Below, piece after piece: positions 7,865-17,432 of a DNA stretch of 64,000 nt. Origin of the DNA: Enterobacteriaceae bacterium (GTDB lineage Bacteria; Pseudomonadota; Gammaproteobacteria; Enterobacterales; Enterobacteriaceae); assembly GCA_902363335.1 (NCBI GenBank), contig CABIZV010000009.1:69728-133727 (forward strand), read 5' to 3'. The notes beneath the pieces were generated by a model. The model did not search any database. It was not told where the DNA came from and worked only from the letters and a program-made list of their open reading frames with translations. The position numbers and the translations under genes are program-made. Numbering within the stretch: the first letter of the stretch is position 1; each line of letters begins with the position of its first letter.

Positions 7865-8120
7865 GGGGTCAGTTTGGAGATCGGAAATTTTTGTACGTTA
7901 AGCGCATTATTTAACCAATCGAGATTCGTAACGGATTGATTTTACGTCAGCGGCTATCGCTTTTAAGTTGTCGCTCTCGCGGTATCGCATTTAGGTTATC
8001 CAATTAAGGTCAAATCCCTAAAAACGGCGTATAGCGCGGGAGTACACCCCATTGCGATAGGCAAGCCTGTTCAAAAAACAGGCTTGCCGTACAATAATTT
8101 TCTATATCCAAACTGACCCC
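7865..8120. mobile_element. MITE-like element with GGGGTCAGTTTGGA inverted ends
   Basis: The left end GGGGTCAGTTTGGA (7865-7878) is the reverse complement of the right end TCCAAACTGACCCC (8107-8120), and the similarity continues imperfectly for about 30 bases. The 256-base interior has no gene. Near its right end a 12-bp perfect stem, arms ending GCAAGCCTGTT and AACAGGCTTGC (8060-8088), is terminator- or cruciform-like. The right-hand 95 bases recur at 14954-15048. Small size, inverted ends, no transposase and a second partial copy fit a non-autonomous element. Confidence 0.75.
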
Positions 8121-8273
8121 AAACATGAACTGATACGTACGCTGCGCCTTACTCACGGAAAATCACTGCGTGAAACTGCCCGCCTGGCTGGCGTATCAAA
8201 AATGACTGTTATCCGCGTCTGCAATAATGCTAAAGAGCAGGGGCCCGTACCACCCCGGAACGGCCCCCTGTGA
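8121..8273 (+). pseudogene. Helix-turn-helix transposase-like fragment
   Basis: Directly after the MITE-like element an open frame without its own start reads HELIRTLRLTHGKSLRETA, then RLAGVSKMTVIRVCNNAKEQG, to a TGA at 8271. The segment is a helix-turn-helix of the kind found at transposase N-termini. Its upstream part has been replaced by the mobile element. Function is otherwise unknown. Confidence 0.4.
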
Positions 8274-8347
8274 AACAGTCGGTGCCATGACCTCAGCTCC
8301 GGTATAATACTGCCGGATGAATACACTCAAACCAACGGAGAAGCGGA

Positions 8348-9227
8348 ATGTCAGGCAGAAAAGGAAAGGGCGGGAAGTCACCGGTTCCCCATGACGGGCT
8401 GTTTAAAACCTTCCTGACCCATACGGATACCGCCCGGGATTTTCTGGCCTTGCATCTGCCCGCAGAGCTGCTGAAGCTGTGCGACCTGACCACCCTGCAG
8501 CTGGAGTCTGGCTCCTTTATTGAGGAAAATCTGCGAACCTATTTTGCCGACGTGCTGTACTCCCTGAAAACCACTGATGGAGAGGGATACATTTATACGC
8601 TCATTGAGCACCAGAGCAGTCCGGACAGGCATATGGCGTTCAGACTCATGCGGTACTCCATTGCCGCCATGCAGAAACACCTGGACGGAGCTGTTTGCCA
8701 GCCCGGAAACAGCGCGAAAACTGTATACCGGTGATTTTCCCCTCATCGACGTCGGCGCCATCGATGACGATGAAATCATGAAACACCGCCGGATGGCTCT
8801 GCTGGAACTGATGCTCAGGCACGCACAAACCCGCGACCTGGCCGAGCTGACCGAGCATCTGGTCACCCTGCTGATTGCGGGTTACACTACCGATGAGCAG
8901 CTGGTCACTTTGATGAACTGGATGCTGCAGACGGGAGACACGGCCAGACCCGAGGCATTCCTGCAGGAACTGGCCCGCCGGTCACCGCAACACGAGGAGA
9001 TTTTAATGACTATTGCACAACAACTGGAACAGAAGGCCCGCGAAGAAGGGCGTCAGGAAGGACGCATGGAGGGCATCCAGCTTGGCGAGCTGCGCGGCAT
9101 CGAGAAAGGTGAGCGCGAAGCGACCCTGAAAATAGCCCGCACGATGCTGCAGAGCGGCATCGACCGCAACACCGTGATGGCCATGACAGGTCTGACTGAA
9201 GAAGACCTGCAGCGCACCACCCACTGA
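8348..9227 (+). pseudogene. Rpn-family recombination-promoting nuclease, frameshifted
   Basis: Frame one (8348-8734) carries the N-terminal PD-(D/E)XK-type half: HDGLFKTFLTH, then FADVLYSLKTTDGEGYIYTLIEHQSS, then RLMRYSIAAMQKHL. Frame two (to 9227) carries the C-terminal half: PETARKLYTGDFPLIDVG through REEGRQEGRMEGIQLG to the end. Members of this family (RpnA-E, formerly transposase_31 or YhgA-like) are about 300 residues. The conserved stretch normally found between HLDG and the ARxLYT segment is missing, so a deletion both removed it and shifted the frame. The product is therefore probably inactive. Confidence 0.85.
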
Positions 9228-9420
9228 CACTACCGGGTTGCCTGCTGGCGACCCGTTCTTTACTGCTCATCCAGTGCTGATGGTCACCAGTTTCCAGTGG
9301 TCGTCGTTGCTGACGACCACCTAGCAACAGCTTTTCATCAGCGCATTCAGCCCGTCAACCCGGCCGCCAATTCTGCCGGCACCGGCATCACCTGCGTTCC
9401 GTCATAAATCAGAGGGAAAT

Positions 9421-9747
9421 ATGTTTAGTTTTTTTAAGAAAAAAAAACTTCATGAAGAGATTTGTGAGGATGCTAGAATTGCTTTATCTGATGGGTTGCT
9501 AGCCCAAGGTTTTGCAAGAAATAAACTAGAAGCAATGGGGGCTGGGGCCGTCTTTAGTCGTTCTTTGAAAGAAGCCGTTTCTCACGGCTATAAGTCTTCT
9601 GATGCAATCACGGAAGCGAAGAGGATTACGTCTCATCACTTGGCGGCTAGAGGGTTTGATTTTTATTCTGTAGCCAGTACTGTTGATGCTTTTTGTGTTG
9701 CCACAGGGTTTGAGTCGATGTTGGATCTTGCTCGTAAGAAAAGCTAG
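9421..9747 (+). CDS. Hypothetical protein, 108 aa
   Basis: This 108-residue protein starts MFSFFKKKKLHEEI with AGAGGG just upstream. It is predicted to be soluble and mostly helical, without a signal peptide or a domain I recognise. Its lower GC content than the preceding Rpn pseudogene suggests separate acquisition. It appears intact. Confidence 0.6.
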   Translation: MFSFFKKKKLHEEICEDARIALSDGLLAQGFARNKLEAMGAGAVFSRSLKEAVSHGYKSSDAITEAKRITSHHLAARGFDFYSVASTVDAFCVATGFESMLDLARKKS

Positions 9748-10220
9748 GCAATAGCTGAGGGTTGTCGTACGCGGTGTAAGCCTGCACCCTTCAGACTTAT
9801 ACCGTTATAATTCTTCCCAGAGGCTTGAGGGACAACCCTACGAAAATGCGAGCGAGTGGAGGTCGACTGGCAGTGCCTCAGCGACCTCATTCATCAGCAA
9901 AAGGACGGAGGTGCATGACAGGGCACAAAGCCCGCCGGCCTTCACCGCTGCAGCGGCGTATGTTGATTGCACTGGTGGTCACGCGGGATAACCAGTGGAG
10001 CGTGGTCGCTCCCGAATATGCCGGACAGAGAGCTAGCCGCCTAGCAGATCTTTTCTCTCATATTTTCGGATCTATTGGTTCACGATAGAAATACTCAGCC
10101 CCGCTCTCAGACGTCGCCATTATATCAAACCCAATACACAGTGTTTAGCTCCCGTAGAGACTGGGGCATTCATTATGAGAACCTGCAGCACCGCTTTCAT
10201 CGTTATGGAAAATCAGCACA
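9748..10220. other. Decayed region before the efflux operon
   Basis: Only short frames are present (for example 9825-10088, with no recognisable domain). I cannot assign a gene. The last 30 bases provide the GGAA ribosome site of the downstream membrane fusion protein gene. Confidence 0.4.
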
Positions 10221-11408
10221 ATGCTAACGAAATATCTCTCTCGCCGCACCGTCGCCCTTGCCGTGGCGCTGCTCATCGTTCTTACCATTGCCTTGTTATT
10301 CTTTCTGAGAAGCCCTGATGTGCCGGAATATGTTACGGCCTCCGTGCGCAAAGGCGATATAGAAAATTCCGTACTGGCGACCGGCCGTATTGACGCGATT
10401 GAACGCGTTAACGTAGGTGCGCAGGTATCAGGTCAGGTGAAATCACTGAAAGTAAAGCTGGGCGACCACGTGACCAGAGGGCAGTTGATTGCCGACATTG
10501 ACGACGTGCCTCAACGTAACGACTTGCGCAACGCCGAAGCCGCGCTCAACGAAGTGAAAGCCGAACTCCAATCGAAGCAGGCGCTTCTGAAACAGGCTGA
10601 GCTGCGTTTCAAACGCCAGCGTCATATGTTAACTGAAGATGCCAGTTCGCGCGAAGATTTTGAGTCTGCGGAGGCAACGCTTGCCACCACGCGCGCTGAT
10701 TTACTGTCTCTAAATGCCAAACTGGTTCAGGCGCAGATAGCAGTGGATAAGAAAAAGGTTGATCTTGGCTATACGCGAGTTGTAGCACCAATGGATGGTA
10801 TTGTTATCGCCGTCGTCACTCAGCAGGGACAGACTGTTAACTCAAGCCAGAGTGCTCCGACCATTATCAAGCTGGCGCGTCTGGACGTCATGACCATTAA
10901 AGCGCAGATCTCCGAGGCCGACATCACCCGTATTTCCGCAGGTCAAAAAGCCCGTTTCACTATCTTCTCCGAGCCGGACAAGCACTATGACGCGACGCTG
11001 CGTACCGTTGAGCTGGCACCGGAGTCGGTGATGAAAGACGACTCACTTGCCAGCAGTAGTTCGGCATCAGGCTCCGGCACCTCAAATGCGTCCGTTTATT
11101 ACAACGCTCTGCTCGACGTACCTAACCCAGAAAACCGACTCCGTATTGCCATGACGGCGCAGGTTACGCTGCTTGCTGGCGAAGCCAAGGATACGCTGCT
11201 GGTACCCATTCAGGCAGTGCGCAAAACCGAGGGACATAAGCAGCAGGTCCAGGTGCTGGCGACTGACGGCAAGCTGGAAACCCGGTATGTGAAAACCGGC
11301 ATCACCAACAGCGTGGATATTCAAATTCTCGAAGGCTTAAAGGTCGGGGAAAATGTCGTGCTGTCGCAACCGGGTGAGAAAGCGCCAGGAGAAGGATTTG
11401 TATTGTGA
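10221..11408 (+). CDS. MacA-like periplasmic membrane fusion protein
   Basis: The 395-residue protein has one N-terminal transmembrane anchor (VALAVALLIVLTIALLFFL, about residues 12-30). It then shows the typical fusion-protein order: a lipoyl half (VSGQVKSLKVKLGDHVTRGQLIADID), a long coiled-coil hairpin (about residues 90-185), the second lipoyl half (YTRVVAPMDGIVI), a beta-barrel and a membrane-proximal domain. MacA-type adaptors link an ABC ATPase/permease to an outer-membrane channel. A Ser/Gly-rich insertion sits near residue 280. The gene overlaps the next by four bases (GTGA). The set resembles macrolide/enterotoxin MacAB and pyoverdine-recycling PvdRT-OpmQ exporters; the substrate is not known. 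Confidence 0.92.
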   Translation: MLTKYLSRRTVALAVALLIVLTIALLFFLRSPDVPEYVTASVRKGDIENSVLATGRIDAIERVNVGAQVSGQVKSLKVKLGDHVTRGQLIADIDDVPQRNDLRNAEAALNEVKAELQSKQALLKQAELRFKRQRHMLTEDASSREDFESAEATLATTRADLLSLNAKLVQAQIAVDKKKVDLGYTRVVAPMDGIVIAVVTQQGQTVNSSQSAPTIIKLARLDVMTIKAQISEADITRISAGQKARFTIFSEPDKHYDATLRTVELAPESVMKDDSLASSSSASGSGTSNASVYYNALLDVPNPENRLRIAMTAQVTLLAGEAKDTLLVPIQAVRKTEGHKQQVQVLATDGKLETRYVKTGITNSVDIQILEGLKVGENVVLSQPGEKAPGEGFVL

Positions 11409-13345
11409 GAAACATCATTGAGCTAAAAGGTATTAGCCGAACTTACGGCAATGGTGGCCAGGCGCTGACCGTCCTGAAAAACGTCGATTTGACTATCGCG
11501 GCCGGAGAAATGGTGGCGATCATCGGTGCCTCAGGTTCGGGCAAATCAACGCTGATGAACATCATGGGCTGCCTCGACGTACCCGACAGCGGCGATTACT
11601 ACATCGGCGGGAAAAATGCTGCCCACCTTTCGCCCGATGAGCTGGCCAGAGTGCGCCGAGAACATATCGGCTTTATCTTCCAGCGCTACCATTTGATGCC
11701 TGACCTTAGTGCGCTTGGCAACGTTGAGATCCCGGCAATTTACGCCAACAGCGATCGCGAAAACCGTCGGCTGCGTGCGACTGCACTGCTTGGCAGACTG
11801 GGGCTGGAAGGACGTGAGCACCATAAACCCGGCGAACTTTCAGGCGGCCAGCAGCAGCGCGTCAGTATTGCCCGATCGCTAATCAACGGCGGAGAGATAA
11901 TCCTTGCGGACGAGCCTACCGGCGCACTGGACTCGCAGTCCGGGCAAGAAGTGTTAGCCATCCTGAACGAGCTTAATCAGCGTGGCCATACTGTAGTGAT
12001 GGTGACCCACGATATGAAGGTCGCCCGGCATGCGAAGCGTATTATCGAGCTACGTGACGGCGAAATTATCGCTGATAGCGGCAGTCGCGTAACGGCGACA
12101 GAAACGCTGCCGCCGTCCAGCAGAATCCGGCAAAGCCGTTGGCAAACGCTGCTCGATCGTACACGTGAATCGCTGCAAATGGCACTAAAAGCGATGAACG
12201 CGCACCGCTTACGCACCACGCTTACCATGACCGGGATAGTTTTCGGTATTGCCGCCGTCGTTACCGTCGTGGCATTGGGTGAGGGAGCCAAGCAGAAGAC
12301 GCTGGAGAATATTAAAGATCTGGGAACCAACGTGGTCAGCATTTATCCCGGGCGAAATTTTTTCGATGACAGCATCGAGAACATTCGAACGCTGGTACCT
12401 GCGGATGCAGATGCGCTGGCGAAGCAAGGATTTATCGATAGCGTAAGTCCGGAAGTTAGCGCCTCAGACAACATTCGTTTTCTCGGTAAAACCGCAACTG
12501 TTTCCATCAATGGCGTCGGGCAGGATCATTTTCGTGTAAACGGTATTGAGTTGTTGCAGGGGGCGACCTTCAGTGACGATCGCAACGCCCTGCAGGAAGT
12601 CATTATTGATGAGGACGCCCGCAAGGCGCTTTTCGACGACGCGGGGCTACAGGCGCTGGGGCAAATTGTCTTCCTTGGTTCAGTACCTGCACGTGTGGTG
12701 GGCATCACCAAAAGCAACAATCGGAGCTATGCGCCAAATCGCATTACCGTGTGGATGCCTTACAGCACGGTGATGTATCGCATGGTAGGCAAACCAGTTT
12801 TGACCAGCATTAGCGTCAGACTTAAGGACAATGTGGATAACGAGGCGGCGGTTAGTGCCATCTCCCAGCTGTTAACCCAGCGTCACGGCGTAAAAGACTT
12901 CCAGCTCTATAACTTCGAACAAATAAGAAAATCTATCGAACGCACCTCAATGACCTTCAGTATTTTGATTCTGATGGTCGCCAGTATATCGCTAATGATC
13001 GGCAGTATCGGGGTGATGAACATCATGCTGGTCTCTGTGACAGAACGGACGCATGAAATTGGTGTACGCATGGCGGTAGGCGCGAGACGCAGCGACATCA
13101 TGCAGCAGTTTATGATTGAGGCCATACTGGTTTGCCTGATTGGTGGCGCGTTAGGCATTGCACTGTCGTATGCCGCAGGTGCGCTCTTTACCGCCCTGGC
13201 GGGGGGAATGTTCACGGCTATATATTCGTGGCAGGCCGCCGCCGCCGCGTTTTTCTGTTCAACCTTAATCGGCATGATCTTCGGTTATCTCCCCGCCCGC
13301 AAGGCGGCAAGGATGGACCCGGTCGTTTCACTGGTCAGCGAGTAA
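11405..13345 (+). CDS. MacB-like ABC transporter (ATPase-permease fusion)
   Basis: The 646-residue protein starts at GTG 11405. It has an N-terminal ATPase domain with Walker A GASGSGKST, signature LSGGQQQR, Walker B IILADEPTGALDS and switch VTHD. A transmembrane helix near residue 275 follows, then a large periplasmic domain, and three C-terminal helices in an FtsX-type permease (SISLMIGSIGVMNIMLVSVTERTHEIGVRMAVGAR). This is the mechanotransmitter layout of MacB, which drives substrates from the periplasm through TolC-like channels rather than across the inner membrane. The length is normal. It is coupled to the adaptor gene upstream and the channel gene downstream. Confidence 0.95.
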   Translation: MRNIIELKGISRTYGNGGQALTVLKNVDLTIAAGEMVAIIGASGSGKSTLMNIMGCLDVPDSGDYYIGGKNAAHLSPDELARVRREHIGFIFQRYHLMPDLSALGNVEIPAIYANSDRENRRLRATALLGRLGLEGREHHKPGELSGGQQQRVSIARSLINGGEIILADEPTGALDSQSGQEVLAILNELNQRGHTVVMVTHDMKVARHAKRIIELRDGEIIADSGSRVTATETLPPSSRIRQSRWQTLLDRTRESLQMALKAMNAHRLRTTLTMTGIVFGIAAVVTVVALGEGAKQKTLENIKDLGTNVVSIYPGRNFFDDSIENIRTLVPADADALAKQGFIDSVSPEVSASDNIRFLGKTATVSINGVGQDHFRVNGIELLQGATFSDDRNALQEVIIDEDARKALFDDAGLQALGQIVFLGSVPARVVGITKSNNRSYAPNRITVWMPYSTVMYRMVGKPVLTSISVRLKDNVDNEAAVSAISQLLTQRHGVKDFQLYNFEQIRKSIERTSMTFSILILMVASISLMIGSIGVMNIMLVSVTERTHEIGVRMAVGARRSDIMQQFMIEAILVCLIGGALGIALSYAAGALFTALAGGMFTAIYSWQAAAAAFFCSTLIGMIFGYLPARKAARMDPVVSLVSE

Positions 13346-13348
13346 CCT

Positions 13349-14725
13349 ATGAAAATTTTATCGCCTTTGGCTTTATGCCTTACTACCGCGCTGAGCGCTG
13401 GCTGCGCAAACGTGCTGAAAAGCGACTACCGCGCTCCCGAAGTGAGCTATCCCGCCAACTGGAACAAGAACGAAATTGCCGGAGATCCAACTCCGTTTGA
13501 CTGGAAAGCGTTTAACGATCCTCATCTCGATAACTGGCTCCGCCAGGTGATGGCAAGTAATAACGACATGGCTATAGCCGTGCTGCGGGTGTATAGGGCA
13601 CGGCTGGACGCGGAAAGAGTAGGTATCACTAATGAGCCTGGATTAAAAGGTTCACTGGGTGTGGACGGAAAAAACCAGCTGAATAACTCGTCCGGCTGGG
13701 CAAAAAGCAGCTCCTCCAGCCTCAGCACCAGCTATGAACTGGATCTCTGGGGCAAAATTGCCCGTCAGCGCGATGCGGCGGAGTGGGCAAGTCATGCCAG
13801 CGAAGAGGATTTTCGCTCCTCGCGCCTGACGCTGCTTTCAGAGGCCAGTAATAATTACTGGCGCGTCAGCTTTGTGAACCAGCAGATTGCTGTCCTCCAG
13901 CAGAGTATCGACTATGCAAAAGAGACGCTGCGTCTGGCCAGGACTCGCTATCATGCGGGAGGTGCCTCATCGCTGGATGTGGTTGACGCGCAACAAAGCC
14001 TGCTGGCGCAGGAAAACCGGCTAACCGGGCTACAGCGGGAGCGTTTGCAGGAACTCAATCAGCAGGCGGTCTTGCTCGGCGCGGCACCGGGCACCCCGGT
14101 AGTCGAGCCAACAATGCTGCCAAAAGGAAGCCTGCCGAAGGTAAATGCGAATATTCCTGCCAGCGTGCTGATGCACCGACCTGACATCAGCGCTAAAGAG
14201 TGGCGGGTGCGTGAGGCGCTGGCTACGGTTGATATCAAGCGTACTGAATATTATCCTGCATTCAGCCTGACCGGCGCTCTCGGTACCAGCAGTACTTCCC
14301 TGCTGACGTTCCTGCATAATCCGGTCGGTTCCGTAGGTGCTAATCTGACGCTGCCGTTCCTGGAGTGGCGGCAGCAAGGTGTCGAGATAAAAATTGCCCG
14401 TAACGATTACGAGCAGCGAGTGCTGGAGTTTAAACAGCTACTGTATAAGGCGATGAGCAGCATCGAAGACGAGCTTTCCCTGCGTAATCAGCTTCTGGCT
14501 CAGGAGACAAGGCTTCGGGAGGGACTGGAGCTTGCGCGTAAGTCGGAGCGGTTAAACGAAGTGCGTTACCGGCAGGGTGCAGCACGTATCTCATTCTGGC
14601 TCGATGCTCAGGAAAAGCGGCGCCAGGCCGAACTGCAGCTGGATGAAAACCGCTTTAATCAGTTGCAGAATCTCGCAAAAATTTATCTCGAGTTTGGCGG
14701 GGCGTCTACCTTTCCTTATCCTTAA
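13349..14725 (+). CDS. Outer-membrane efflux channel lipoprotein (NodT/OprM family)
   Basis: The 458-residue protein has a lipoprotein signal ending in LSAGC, so it is lipid-anchored in the outer membrane. It has the duplicated TolC-fold pattern: YELDLWGKIARQRDAA, TRYHAGGASSLDVVDAQQSLL, and RPDISAKEWRVREALATVDI. Its start is three bases after the MacB stop. The operon thus encodes a dedicated channel, as in pvdRT-opmQ, instead of relying on chromosomal TolC. GC content is higher than in neighbouring accessory DNA. All three genes look intact, which is notable among so many pseudogenes. Confidence 0.93.
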   Translation: MKILSPLALCLTTALSAGCANVLKSDYRAPEVSYPANWNKNEIAGDPTPFDWKAFNDPHLDNWLRQVMASNNDMAIAVLRVYRARLDAERVGITNEPGLKGSLGVDGKNQLNNSSGWAKSSSSSLSTSYELDLWGKIARQRDAAEWASHASEEDFRSSRLTLLSEASNNYWRVSFVNQQIAVLQQSIDYAKETLRLARTRYHAGGASSLDVVDAQQSLLAQENRLTGLQRERLQELNQQAVLLGAAPGTPVVEPTMLPKGSLPKVNANIPASVLMHRPDISAKEWRVREALATVDIKRTEYYPAFSLTGALGTSSTSLLTFLHNPVGSVGANLTLPFLEWRQQGVEIKIARNDYEQRVLEFKQLLYKAMSSIEDELSLRNQLLAQETRLREGLELARKSERLNEVRYRQGAARISFWLDAQEKRRQAELQLDENRFNQLQNLAKIYLEFGGASTFPYP

Positions 14726-14953
14726 ATCTTGCTAATTTCGAATGGTTCATGTGCTGCTCCGTCACCAAAAGATGGTAACACCAGATATTCGCAACAGTAC
14801 CGTCTGTAGAGTCTCAGACGGCTCTCACCCGTGGAGTGGCAACATATTTTTACGACCATTACACTTTCATCGGTGAATGAGAACTGGATCTGGATGCCAA
14901 GATTGAGGGGCTAACGTTGCCATCAGACAATTTTGGCGGCTTCCCGTTCACAG
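14726..14953. other. Non-coding region after the efflux operon
   Basis: No gene or strong terminator hairpin with a T run was found between the channel gene and the partial MITE copy. Confidence 0.4.
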
Positions 14954-15048
14954 CCCCGTATAGCGCGGGAGTACACCCTTTCGCTATAGATAACCCTCTT
15001 CAAAAACAGGCTTACCGTACAATAATTTTCGATATCCAAACTGACCCC
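14954..15048. repeat. Right-end copy of the MITE-like element
   Basis: This stretch is about 80% identical by eye to 8026-8120 and shares GTATAGCGCGGGAGTACACC and the terminal CCAAACTGACCCC. The left part of the element is missing, so this is a truncated copy abutting an IS110 remnant. Confidence 0.8.
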
Positions 15049-15050
15049 TA

Positions 15051-15407
15051 TTACGTTCCCATGACTTCAGGAGTGCAGAGCAGGTAGCAGCATTTCTTGG
15101 CGTAGCCCCTGTTGAAAAAAGCTCTGGAACCTCTATGAAAGGACGTTCCAGAATGTCTAAAATCGGGCCTCCCGAAATACGGGCCAAACTGTATCTAGCA
15201 GCACTCTGCGGCCTAAGATTCAACATAGTCCTGAAATCCATGTATGAGCGTCTGTGCCTGAATGGTAAGGCCAAAATAGTAGCAATAGGGGCTTTAATGA
15301 GAAAACTGGTCCACTGGTATTTTGGTGTTCTGAAATCCAGGCAAAAATTTGATATCGATTACGTTAATCTGGCTAGAACTCAATCCTGTATTGCAAGAAA
15401 GCCTTAG
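15051..15407 (+). pseudogene. IS110-family transposase, C-terminal remnant
   Basis: The open frame reads SHDFRSAEQVAAFLGVAPVE, then KGRSRMSKIGPPEIRAKLYL, then VLKSRQKFDIDYVN. This matches the conserved C-terminal (transposase_20) domain of IS110/IS1111 enzymes, including the catalytic-serine region. The N-terminal DEDD part is absent because the sequence begins immediately after the MITE-like end at 15048. IS110 elements need a full transposase and a bridge RNA, so this copy is dead. Confidence 0.85.
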
Positions 15408-15583
15408 CGTCGATAGCCAGGAAGAATCGCTTTACCGTTGATTTAGGTCCCTACGGGGAATAGTTACGGCTCTTGTTTAAGAACGTCCGCCGAGTGCCAG
15501 GATCGGACGTTCATATGACCGGGTATTCCCGGTCATCTTCCCCCAGTACAATACGGTTATTTTGACATCAGAAATTCATATTT
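15408..15583. other. Intergenic region
   Basis: A GGACGTTC / GAACGTCC inverted pair near 15479-15511 may act as a terminator for either side. No gene was seen. Confidence 0.35.
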
Positions 15584-16174
15584 TTATGCCCAGGATTTTG
15601 ATATTTCAGATGAACTGGTAACAAAAGCATGTTGAGGTAGAATTTTTTCAAGTAAAACCACATTGGTATCATGATCTGGATCTGCGCAGCAATCACTCAC
15701 AACGATAAGGCGGTAATCCAGGTCAAACGCTTGCCCGACGGTAGAAAGGACCACACCACTGGTAGTCACACCGGTAAGGATCAGGTTTTCGATGCCCTGA
15801 GCGCGCAGGATAATCTCAAGTTCAGTAAACGAGAAAGCTCCGACTCTGCGTTTAACAATGACGACCTCATTTTCTGCCGGAGCAACATCAGGATGAATAG
15901 CCGTGCTCTCGTTGTCCGCTATAAAAATTCCATTCTCTTTAATCGAAGAGAAGATAGTGTTGTTTTTGCTGACCTCTGGATACCCCTTGCGGAATCCGAC
16001 ACTGATATAAATGACCGGTATGCCTGCCGTGCGCGCAGCGGTTATCAGTGATGCGGTATTGCGGATAACGTTTCCAGCGCTTTCTTGCCGGAGGAAATTG
16101 TTAAGGATGATCGTCTGAAAATCCATAACCAGCAGAGCGCTGTTTTTACTGATGTTACTGAGTTGATTTGACAT
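15584..16174 (-). CDS. Isochorismatase-like cysteine-hydrolase-family protein
   Basis: This 196-residue protein has the alpha/beta isochorismatase fold. The first catalytic Asp is in LLVMDFQ near residue 18, the Lys in VIVKRRVGAF near 109, and the nucleophile region is ILTGVTTSGVVLSTVGQA. In cysteine hydrolases such as nicotinamidase the nucleophile is Cys; here TTSG carries Thr/Ser instead, as in many isochorismatase-like proteins. The exact substrate is therefore unclear. It lies 40 bases downstream of the MFS exporter on the same strand, with GGAAA before its ATG, and is probably co-transcribed with it under the GntR regulator. Confidence 0.88.
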   Translation of the reverse strand: MSNQLSNISKNSALLVMDFQTIILNNFLRQESAGNVIRNTASLITAARTAGIPVIYISVGFRKGYPEVSKNNTIFSSIKENGIFIADNESTAIHPDVAPAENEVVIVKRRVGAFSFTELEIILRAQGIENLILTGVTTSGVVLSTVGQAFDLDYRLIVVSDCCADPDHDTNVVLLEKILPQHAFVTSSSEISKSWA

Positions 16175-16214
16175 AAAATTTCCGAAATTTGCAGATGAAG
16201 GATAATGAATTCAG

Positions 16215-17417
16215 TCAGCGCATTGCTGACTGGCGATGTATTTTAAAGTTCCAGGCAGCTCCGGCTAACAGGATGCAGCTGGTTGCCAGGAAGACGGCTC
16301 GCATACCGATATGCCCGCCGACAAAGCCGCCAATCAGCGGCCCGATGAACTGACCAGCGAACTGCGCTGCGACGGAATAGCCAAGAATGCTGCCCACCAT
16401 GCCTTCTGGTACGCGGTGACGTATCACTGCTGCAATACAAGGCAATAAGCCGCCGAGCGCCAGTCCCATAAGGAAACGCAGGGCAATCAGTTGCCACCCG
16501 GAAGTGACAAATGCCTGGGGGATCAGCAGTAAACCGGCCGCAGTCAGTGCCAGCGTGATAATGCGTAAATGTCCTATCCTGTCCGCCAGTTTTCCAAGCC
16601 ATGAGGCGGAAATAATGCTGCCCAGCGCCGCTGCTGCCATCACATATCCCGCCACTTTCGTTATCTGAGAAGCGTCGCTGACCAGGGTACGCACATAGAC
16701 CGTGATAATGGGTTCTATCGACATATTGGCCAGCATCAGCAGCAGACCGGTGCTAAGCATGCAGATAATGACAGTACGGGCAGGCAACCGCGACCAGCTC
16801 ACTCCCATTTTTGCCACTGCATCCGCAGGCTTATGCACTTCTTCGCGAATGAGAGTGAGGGTCATGATAAAGGACAGAAATATCACTGCACCGGCACAGA
16901 AAAACGTGGTTCGAATACCGATCAGACCAGGGAGCCATCCTCCGGCAAGTGGACCGACAAGATTGCCAGCCATTACACCGGATGAAACAATTCCCAGCGC
17001 CCAGGCTGCACGTTCTCTGGGAGCCTGGACTGCGATAAGGATTGTCGCGCCGGATGAGTAACCTCCCGCTAGGCCAACTAACAACCTTAGTCCGACAAGT
17101 TGCCATATATTTGTCACCAGCCCCATAAGCGAAACAGTAACCGCCATGCCAAGGCTGGCTCTCACGAGCATCGACTTGCGTCCATATCTGTCACCGAGTT
17201 TCCCCCAGACAGGGGCGATCAACCCGGCAGTGATAAACGTTGTGCTGAATGCCACGCCAGACCATTGAACAACCGATGCATGCCCATGAACACCAAGCTC
17301 TTCGACATACAAAGGCAGAAACGGCAACATCAGGGTCATTGCAAAGACGGTTGAGAACGAGCCAATGAAGCAAACAATCAGGTTTCGCTGCCAAAAGCTG
17401 TTATAAAATTGGATCAT
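16215..17417 (-). CDS. MFS drug:H+ antiporter (DHA1, MdtG-like)
   Basis: This is a 400-residue, 12-helix major facilitator. Motif A GKLGDRYGRKSML follows helix 2, and a repeated motif GKLADRIGHLR follows helix 8. FLPLYVEELGVHGH and GLRLLVGLAGGYSSGATILI resemble E. coli MdtG (fosfomycin/deoxycholate resistance), but the substrate is not known. I place the start at ATG 17417 (MIQFYNSFWQR), with AAAGAG upstream. A longer frame to 17456 would begin inside the operator palindromes. It is first in a two-gene unit with the isochorismatase-like gene. Confidence 0.9.
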   Translation of the reverse strand: MIQFYNSFWQRNLIVCFIGSFSTVFAMTLMLPFLPLYVEELGVHGHASVVQWSGVAFSTTFITAGLIAPVWGKLGDRYGRKSMLVRASLGMAVTVSLMGLVTNIWQLVGLRLLVGLAGGYSSGATILIAVQAPRERAAWALGIVSSGVMAGNLVGPLAGGWLPGLIGIRTTFFCAGAVIFLSFIMTLTLIREEVHKPADAVAKMGVSWSRLPARTVIICMLSTGLLLMLANMSIEPIITVYVRTLVSDASQITKVAGYVMAAAALGSIISASWLGKLADRIGHLRIITLALTAAGLLLIPQAFVTSGWQLIALRFLMGLALGGLLPCIAAVIRHRVPEGMVGSILGYSVAAQFAGQFIGPLIGGFVGGHIGMRAVFLATSCILLAGAAWNFKIHRQSAMR

Positions 17418-17432
17418 AAAAACGCTCTTTAT

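Noticed and set aside
9825..10088. 87-residue frame before the efflux operon
   Set aside because: Arg/Pro-rich product with no family and no clear start signal.
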